DNA from: Allolucifera butyrica
GTDB lineage: Bacteria > Bacillota > Negativicutes > Sporomusales > UPPP01
Direction of reading: 5' to 3'
Assembly: GCF_900476375.1 (NCBI RefSeq)
Contig: NZ_UPPP01000116.1
Location: forward strand, 124,001 to 188,000
Length of the DNA: 64,000 nucleotides
Shown here: positions 59,514 through 64,000 of the stretch, in pieces
How the letters are laid out: the number at the start of each line of letters is the position of its first letter
How positions within the stretch are numbered: position 1 is the stretch's first letter
Position numbers and translations under genes: made by a program
The notes under the pieces: model-generated
Told to the model about the DNA's origin: nothing
What the model saw: only the letters and a program-made list of their open reading frames with translations
Database searches by the model: none

Positions 59514-60500
59514 TTGAGCAAAATTACGATTCTTATACCGTGCTATAATGAACAGGACGTATTACGGCAATTATGGGAAAGGTTAAATGCGGTATTCGTT
59601 GGCATTACGTCATGCACGTTTGAAATTTTATTTGTAAATGACGGGAGCAGCGATAATACCCTTACGGTTATAAAATCATTGGCCGGACTGGATTCCAAAA
59701 TTTCCTATATTGACTTGTCCCGCAATTTCGGCAAGGAATTGGCTATGATTGCCGGGTTGGATTATGCCACCGGGGATGCTGTAATTATAATGGATGCCGA
59801 CTTGCAGCATCCGCCGGAACTCATTCCGGAAATGATTCAATACTGGCAGCAAGGTTATGACGATGTATCCGCCAAGCGCCGGAAACGCACCGGTGAGAAT
59901 TTCTTTAGAAGATGGGCGGCCAATACGTTTTACAGTTTTTTGCAAAAGATCACGACCATTAAGATCCAGGAAAATGTGGGCGACTTTCGCCTGCTTGACC
60001 GGCGGTGCGTAGAGGCCATTAAATTGATGCGCGAAACACAGCGTTATACAAAAGGAATGTTTAGCTGGGTAGGCTATGCCAAAAAGGAAATTGTTTTTGA
60101 TTCGGCCCTGAGGGCCGCGGGAGAAACGAAGTGGAGCTTTCTCAGTCTGGTGAATCTCGCAATTGAAGGGATTACTTCCTTTACGACCTTTCCGCTTAGA
60201 ATTTCTTCCATTGTTGGTATTCTTATTTCCTTTTTTGCTTTCGCGTATATGGCCTGGATCATTTTTAACACCCTGATGTTTGGCGACCCGGTACAGGGAT
60301 TTCCCACCTTATTGTCGGTAATTCTTTTTTTAGGCGGAATACAGTTAATTTTTTTAGGTGTGATTGGTGAATATTTGGCAAGAGTATTTAATGAAACGAA
60401 AAGGCGTCCATTATATTTTGTAAATGAGTATAATGGCAAAAAAGCAGTGTATCGTGATGAAATAACGGGATATCGGACTGATGGAGTGAAAAGAGATTGA
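59514..60500 (+). CDS. GtrB-like polyprenyl-phosphate glycosyltransferase
   Basis: The 328-residue protein has a DPM1-like GT2 domain (KITILIPCYNEQDVLRQLWE, LFVNDGSSDNT, DLSRNFGKELAMIAGLDYA and MDADLQHPPELIPEM with the DxD) followed by two C-terminal helices (SIVGILISFFAFAYMAW and LLSVILFLGGIQLIFLGVIG). GtrB moves a sugar from a nucleotide to undecaprenyl phosphate on the inner face. The GAAAGG site fits TTG 59514 better than ATG 59505. GtrA follows with a 4-base overlap. Confidence 0.87.
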   Translation: MSKITILIPCYNEQDVLRQLWERLNAVFVGITSCTFEILFVNDGSSDNTLTVIKSLAGLDSKISYIDLSRNFGKELAMIAGLDYATGDAVIIMDADLQHPPELIPEMIQYWQQGYDDVSAKRRKRTGENFFRRWAANTFYSFLQKITTIKIQENVGDFRLLDRRCVEAIKLMRETQRYTKGMFSWVGYAKKEIVFDSALRAAGETKWSFLSLVNLAIEGITSFTTFPLRISSIVGILISFFAFAYMAWIIFNTLMFGDPVQGFPTLLSVILFLGGIQLIFLGVIGEYLARVFNETKRRPLYFVNEYNGKKAVYRDEITGYRTDGVKRD

Positions 60501-60910
60501 AACAGGCGGAGGCAAGACAAACCCGGTCTTATATTTTTTTCGGCATACTGACAACCATTGTCAACTTTATAAGCTATATTTTCTTTACAAAAATCATTCA
60601 TTTTGATTATAAAATTGCCGCATCATTTGCCTGGCTTATCGCGGTTATTTTTGCTTTTATTACGAACAAGCTCTTTGTTTTTGACAGTAGAGAAACACGA
60701 GGCGCTTTACTGGTAAAAGAGCTTTTTAGTTTTTTATTTTTCCGGGGGCTGTCGTATTTTGTTGATTTACTGTCGATTATTATTTTAGTGGCATGGCTGC
60801 ATGTTTTTGACGCCTTTGCCAAGATTATTTCCAGCGGGATCGTGGCCATACTGAATTATTTTGCCAGCAAATATGTCATTTTCCGACTAAAAAACAAAAC
60901 CGAGGAATAA
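60497..60910 (+). CDS. gtrA: GtrA-like lipid-linked sugar flippase
   Basis: The 137-residue membrane protein has four helices and the GtrA signature FGILTTIVNFISYIFFTKI with INKLFVF-like TNKLFVFDSRE. It is thought to flip undecaprenyl-phosphate sugar made by GtrB. It starts with TTG inside the GtrB stop (TTGA). GtrA and GtrB need a third, membrane-bound transferase; the 57426 protein is the closest candidate. Confidence 0.87.
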   Translation: MKQAEARQTRSYIFFGILTTIVNFISYIFFTKIIHFDYKIAASFAWLIAVIFAFITNKLFVFDSRETRGALLVKELFSFLFFRGLSYFVDLLSIIILVAWLHVFDAFAKIISSGIVAILNYFASKYVIFRLKNKTEE

Positions 60911-60939
60911 ATGACTTTTAATTATTTGAAGGAGAAAAT

Positions 60940-61788
60940 ATGAAAAAACTGATTGTCAATGCCGATGACTTTGGGCGTCATGTATCAATCAATAAAGCCA
61001 TTCTTCAGGGGCATGCCTCCGGCTGCATTACCAGTGCGTCATTAATGCCCGGCGGCGCTGCCTTTGCCGATGCGGTAGAAAAAGCTGCCGGCTGTCCAAG
61101 CCTGGGAGTGGGGGTTCACCTCACTTTAATTGGAGAAAAACCGGTATTATGCCCGTCCCAAATACCTTCGCTGGTTGACGGCGAAGGACGGTTAGTCAGT
61201 CAATATCCCCAATTCCTGGCCCGTTTTTTACGCGGGTGCATCAACCTGTCGGAAGTACGCGCCGAACTGACGGCCCAAATGGATAAAGTGGCCGCCCTGG
61301 GCATAGCGATTACCCACGTTGACAGCCATCAGCATCTTCATGTTTTGCCAGGCATTACCGACATTGTGCTGGATATAGCCGCCGCCTGTAACGTCAAGGC
61401 GTTGCGCATTCCTGCCGTACCCCTTTATTTTACCGGCGGATACCCCTATCGGTTCAGTCAGTTGCTGGGGCGGTCAGGCTTGACTGTATTGGCCAAGTTG
61501 GCAAATTGCAAGGCTAAAAGCCGTGGCTTTAAAATGCCGGACCACTTCTTCGGCATCGTGGCCGGCGGCGGAGTAAGGGAAGAATGCCTTTTAGATATTG
61601 TCAGGAACCTGCCGGACGGGGTCAGTGAAATTATGGTTCATCCAGGCGATAATGATTATGTGCTCAGCGCCGACACCGGCTGGTCCCATTCTTTCCAGGC
61701 GGAGCTGGCCGCCGTGTCGAGCCCTCAGGTTTCCCGGCTTTTAAAAGAGCAAAAAATTGTCCTGGCGTCATTTCGGGATCTTTGGTAA
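60940..61788 (+). CDS. HpnK/ChbG (YdjC) family carbohydrate deacetylase
   Basis: The 282-residue enzyme begins KKLIVNADDFGRHVSINKAI; NADDFG is the metal and catalytic motif of the YdjC family. GVGVHLTLIGEKP, THVDSHQHLHVLPG and MVHPGDND supply the other metal-binding histidines. Members remove acetyl groups from chitooligosaccharides (ChbG) or lipid-linked N-acetylglucosamine (HpnK). Behind gtrB-gtrA it could deacetylate the lipid-linked sugar before or after transfer. A terminator overlaps its stop codon. Confidence 0.85.
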   Translation: MKKLIVNADDFGRHVSINKAILQGHASGCITSASLMPGGAAFADAVEKAAGCPSLGVGVHLTLIGEKPVLCPSQIPSLVDGEGRLVSQYPQFLARFLRGCINLSEVRAELTAQMDKVAALGIAITHVDSHQHLHVLPGITDIVLDIAAACNVKALRIPAVPLYFTGGYPYRFSQLLGRSGLTVLAKLANCKAKSRGFKMPDHFFGIVAGGGVREECLLDIVRNLPDGVSEIMVHPGDNDYVLSADTGWSHSFQAELAAVSSPQVSRLLKEQKIVLASFRDLW

Positions 61789-61834
61789 CAGAAGGCCGTC
61801 TCAACAAGAAAGTAGAGGCGGTCTTCTGTTTTTG
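61787..61834 (+). terminator. Terminator of the gtrB-gtrA-hpnK operon
   Basis: AACAGAAGGCCGTCTC pairs with GAGGCGGTCTTCTGTT (one G-U, 12-base loop) and is followed by TTTT. It starts within the TAA stop. Confidence 0.8.
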
Positions 61835-61959
61835 TCCCGCTTTCCACTAAGCTGCAGGCTGGGGAAAAAAGACGGTAAACCATATATAGGAGGAATTTGA
61901 ATTTTTTGGGTGAATTAGTAGAAAAAGAAAAAAGATAATTCTTCCAAGGAGGATATCCT

Positions 61960-63336
61960 ATGGAGGCTACTTATCTGGCCGTTATGATTGGCAGTATTAT
62001 CGTGGTGCTGGCCTATGTTTACCTTTATATCCTATATCGCGAACGTTATATGGGTTTATGGCTGTTAAGCTGGTTTATCTTTTTCGGGCGCATTATTCTG
62101 TTCGACTACGGAACATTCAACTGGAAGCAATCGGCCGCCGGCCTTACCGGGTTCCAGATGGTGATTATAATCAATGGTTTGATTTTTGCGTGGGGTACCT
62201 ACGTTTTTATCGATAAAACCCTGGATAAACGCTGGCTGTACGTTGCCGCCGGCACATTCGCGACCGGGGCGGTATTTACTTTTTGGCAATATCCTCTGCT
62301 TTATAAGCTGCTTCCCTGTCTGGCTTTTGCCAGCGTTACTTGTATATGGATCGGCCGGATTTTTACCCATCGTTTGCAAACAAGAGGAATCGGCAACTAT
62401 GTTACCGGCTATGCCCTCATCTTTTGGGGCCTCCTTACTTTGTTTATGCCGTATTCAATCAATATTCCCTGGTTGAGCCCCTGGTGTTATCTGGTGGCCG
62501 GCATCGTCCGGCTGATTATTGTACTGGGCATTTTACTGGTCTATTTGGAGAAAACCAGGGCGGATTTGGTTAGTCAAGAATATCTTCAACAAGCTAACTT
62601 TGAACTTCAGCAAGCCAATCAGGAACTTAACCATTTCTGCCATTCCGTAGCCCATGATTTCAAAGCTCCGTTACTATCTATCAATCAGCTTGCCAGTTTT
62701 ATTGTGCGGGATTATTACGATCAACTTGACAGGAATGGGCAGGAACTTATTACCTATATTCAAAGCAAATCGGCAGAAGTCGTTAATATTACCGATCATT
62801 TACTGGAACTCTCCCGAATGTCCGAAAAGCTGCTAACCATGGAAAGTATCCATCTCGAATTCCTGTTCCGTGAAGTTTATGATGAGTTGATTCAAATTCA
62901 GCCGGAAAGAAACGTAGCGTTTAAACTAAAGCACCTTCCGAGCATTTATGGGGATCCTATTATGATAAAGATCCTGGTAACCAATATTCTTTCAAACGCT
63001 CTAAAATATACTAATAAACGGGAACAAGCGTTGATTGAAGTGGATTCCGTTGAAAACAAAAATGATTATATTATTTCCGTCAGAGATAATGGCGCAGGCT
63101 TTGATATGAGCGAATCGCACCGGCTGTTCATGATTTTTGAAAGGCTCCATAGCGTGAATGAATTTGAAGGAACGGGAATAGGGCTTGTGGTGTGTCAAAA
63201 AATCCTCAAAAGACATCATGGACGAGCCTGGCTAACCGGAAAAGTCGATGCCGGAGCCACCTTCTCATTTCGTTTCCCAAAGGATATGCCCAAACAAAAC
63301 GAAAATACCACAGCGAATTTATCATACACAATATAG
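61960..63336 (+). CDS. Orphan membrane histidine kinase
   Basis: The 458-residue protein has about seven N-terminal helices (to about 205) and no large outer domain, then a short coiled coil (LVSQEYLQQANFELQQANQE), HisKA with the phospho-histidine in HSVAHDFKAPLL (about 231), and HATPase motifs N (SNALKYTN), DNGAGFD and GTGIGLVVC. Seven-helix sensors often read membrane-embedded or small lipid-like signals. AAGGAGGATATCC precedes ATG 61960. No response regulator is adjacent, so the partner is elsewhere or the next genes are unrelated. Confidence 0.85.
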   Translation: MEATYLAVMIGSIIVVLAYVYLYILYRERYMGLWLLSWFIFFGRIILFDYGTFNWKQSAAGLTGFQMVIIINGLIFAWGTYVFIDKTLDKRWLYVAAGTFATGAVFTFWQYPLLYKLLPCLAFASVTCIWIGRIFTHRLQTRGIGNYVTGYALIFWGLLTLFMPYSINIPWLSPWCYLVAGIVRLIIVLGILLVYLEKTRADLVSQEYLQQANFELQQANQELNHFCHSVAHDFKAPLLSINQLASFIVRDYYDQLDRNGQELITYIQSKSAEVVNITDHLLELSRMSEKLLTMESIHLEFLFREVYDELIQIQPERNVAFKLKHLPSIYGDPIMIKILVTNILSNALKYTNKREQALIEVDSVENKNDYIISVRDNGAGFDMSESHRLFMIFERLHSVNEFEGTGIGLVVCQKILKRHHGRAWLTGKVDAGATFSFRFPKDMPKQNENTTANLSYTI

Positions 63337-63434
63337 TAACAGGAACGATTTGCCCTTTATTCAGGGAAACCTGTCTGCTATAGTACATAAAATAATAAAC
63401 AACGTACCTGAAAAAAACGATGCTGGATAAGTAG

Positions 63435-63474
63435 AAGCCGTTGCCTAAAAACTAGGGCGACGGCTATTTTTTTT
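63435..63474 (+). terminator. Terminator after the histidine kinase gene
   Basis: AGCCGTTGCC pairs with GGGCGACGGCT around TAAAAACTA and eight T follow. Confidence 0.8.
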
Positions 63475-63590
63475 CCAATCATTTAAACTAGCATAGGGTC
63501 TCGCCGGTAAGCTTACTATCTTTGGTAGTCAAGGTGCAGGCAACTGGCTGTCTCAAGCCCGCGCAGCACCGTATCCAGTCTCATGCTAGG

Positions 63591-63710
63591 CTACTCCCGT
63601 TTTATAAGCAGCTTATTCCGGTAAATGAGGAATACGGATAAACCCGCCACGCAGGCGATATAAGGAAGCAATACATAAGAGTTGTTCTTCAAAGACGGAA
63701 GAACAGCCAT
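63591..63710 (-). CDS. 39-residue membrane peptide or gene tail, unknown
   Basis: From an ATG at 63710 the frame reads MAVLPSLKNNSYVLLPYIAC, then VAGLSVFLIYRNKLLIKRE and TAG. It has one membrane helix and a basic end. There is no ribosome site, and the frame is open a little further back without a start, so it could be the end of a broken membrane-protein gene. It follows the lipid kinase gene in the same direction. The stretch 63480-63590 holds nothing recognisable. Confidence 0.3.
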   Translation of the reverse strand: MAVLPSLKNNSYVLLPYIACVAGLSVFLIYRNKLLIKRE

Positions 63711-63773
63711 GACAATGTTTGTCACGGAAGAAGCAAATGAAAACAAAAAGCAGGGATGTATTTACAATAACCG

Positions 63774-64000
63774 TCACTGCGTCTGCCCTGCTATGAATTG
63801 CAGCGGCTTTTGGCCAACCCGGATGGTGACCGGCAGTTTGGTCCGGATATCCCCGTCGACCTGCACCGGGCCGGTGGTAAGTCCTTCAATGGTAACTGAC
63901 TGGCCGGGGATGATCCGGACGAAAGGCTGTCGGTGAAAGCGGCCGGCCAGCAAACCGAAGATAACTCGCAGGAGATGCGCCCGGGTTCCCTGCGTGATCA
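63774..64000 (-). CDS. Diacylglycerol kinase-family lipid kinase (YegS/DgkB), 3' part
   Basis: This is a partial gene whose 5' end lies beyond the window. The 75 visible residues (RAHLLRVIFGLLAGRFHRQP, then VTIEGLTTGPVQVDGDI and LPVTIRVGQKPLQF) are the C-terminal beta-rich domain of YegS/DgkB/BmrU lipid kinases, in which VDGD-x near the end is strongly conserved. These enzymes phosphorylate diacylglycerol or related lipids. The stop (TCA on the plus strand at 63774-63776) is clear. The N-terminal nucleotide-binding domain cannot be judged. Confidence 0.75.
   Translation of the reverse strand, partial: ITQGTRAHLLRVIFGLLAGRFHRQPFVRIIPGQSVTIEGLTTGPVQVDGDIRTKLPVTIRVGQKPLQFIAGQTQ

Noticed and set aside
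63682..63936. 84-codon plus-strand frame at the window end
   Set aside because: The minus strand here encodes a recognisable lipid-kinase C-terminus, so the plus-strand frame is a shadow.

Overview
The window looks like chromosome of a spore-forming Firmicute with an outer membrane, most likely a Negativicutes member of the Sporomusaceae. This is inferred from content, not from a search. Outer-membrane traits: a porin-like barrel (10912-11925), a Skp/OmpH periplasmic chaperone (16463-16915), a Wzi-type barrel with an SLH-like front end (42188-43759), and a Wza-type export protein with an RND pump. Firmicute traits: strong AGGAGG ribosome sites, many TTG/GTG starts, a Spo0E-like protein (21282-21449) and a holin-like type I toxin (3948-4025).

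Layout. 1-996: decayed DNA with a broken XRE-regulator tail and duplicated debris. 997-3689: cysteine uptake and desulfidation (cyuP-cyuA). 3860-4170: a compact type I toxin-antitoxin locus with an antisense RNA. 4314-9947: an RpiR-regulated PTS operon for a glucoside (GH4 phospho-glucosidase, epimerase, EIIA, EIICB). 10216-13473: a secreted three-repeat fascin-like trefoil, a porin with a long leader, and a membrane protein. 13474-17020: an accessory stretch with a methyltransferase, a beta-carbonic anhydrase and a REP-associated transposase (RAYT) with its palindromic REP sequences. 17035-21191: ferredoxin-nitroreductase, an MBL-fold enzyme, and a divergent LysR/FAH pair. 21221-22032: three small genes and a second, decayed RAYT start. 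22071-24738: a two-component system beside a divergent His-rich anchored protein. 25108-26154: a secreted beta-propeller.

26278-32177: an amino-sugar operon of the aga type (tagatose-bisphosphate aldolase subunit, AgaS, mannose-family PTS IIB, IIC, IID, IIA) with a divergent XRE regulator; a 14-base dyad sits inside the promoter spacer. 32258-36653: a ugpAEBC-like ABC operon preceded by four Pho-box-like direct repeats. 36802-42143: a K+ channel and an RND efflux pair. 42188-57210: an envelope polysaccharide locus (Wzi, CpsB-type phosphatase, Wza, Wzz, tyrosine kinase, initiating sugar transferase, acyltransferase, Wzx, three glycosyltransferases, Wzy, UDP-glucose dehydrogenase). 57426-61788: further lipid-linked sugar genes (GT-C-like protein, GtrB, GtrA, HpnK/ChbG deacetylase). 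61960-64000: an orphan histidine kinase and the tail of a YegS/DgkB lipid kinase cut by the window edge.

Read together, the window is dominated by sugar uptake and surface glycan synthesis. Its mobile content is small: REP/RAYT units, a 130-bp palindromic insert inside the aga operon and a GTCATTGCGA repeat. The items most worth follow-up are the type I toxin-antitoxin locus, the REP family (one copy now encodes the C-terminus of a PTS protein), the unusual regulation of the aga operon, and the SLH-Wzi fusion. No tRNA, rRNA or CRISPR array was seen.
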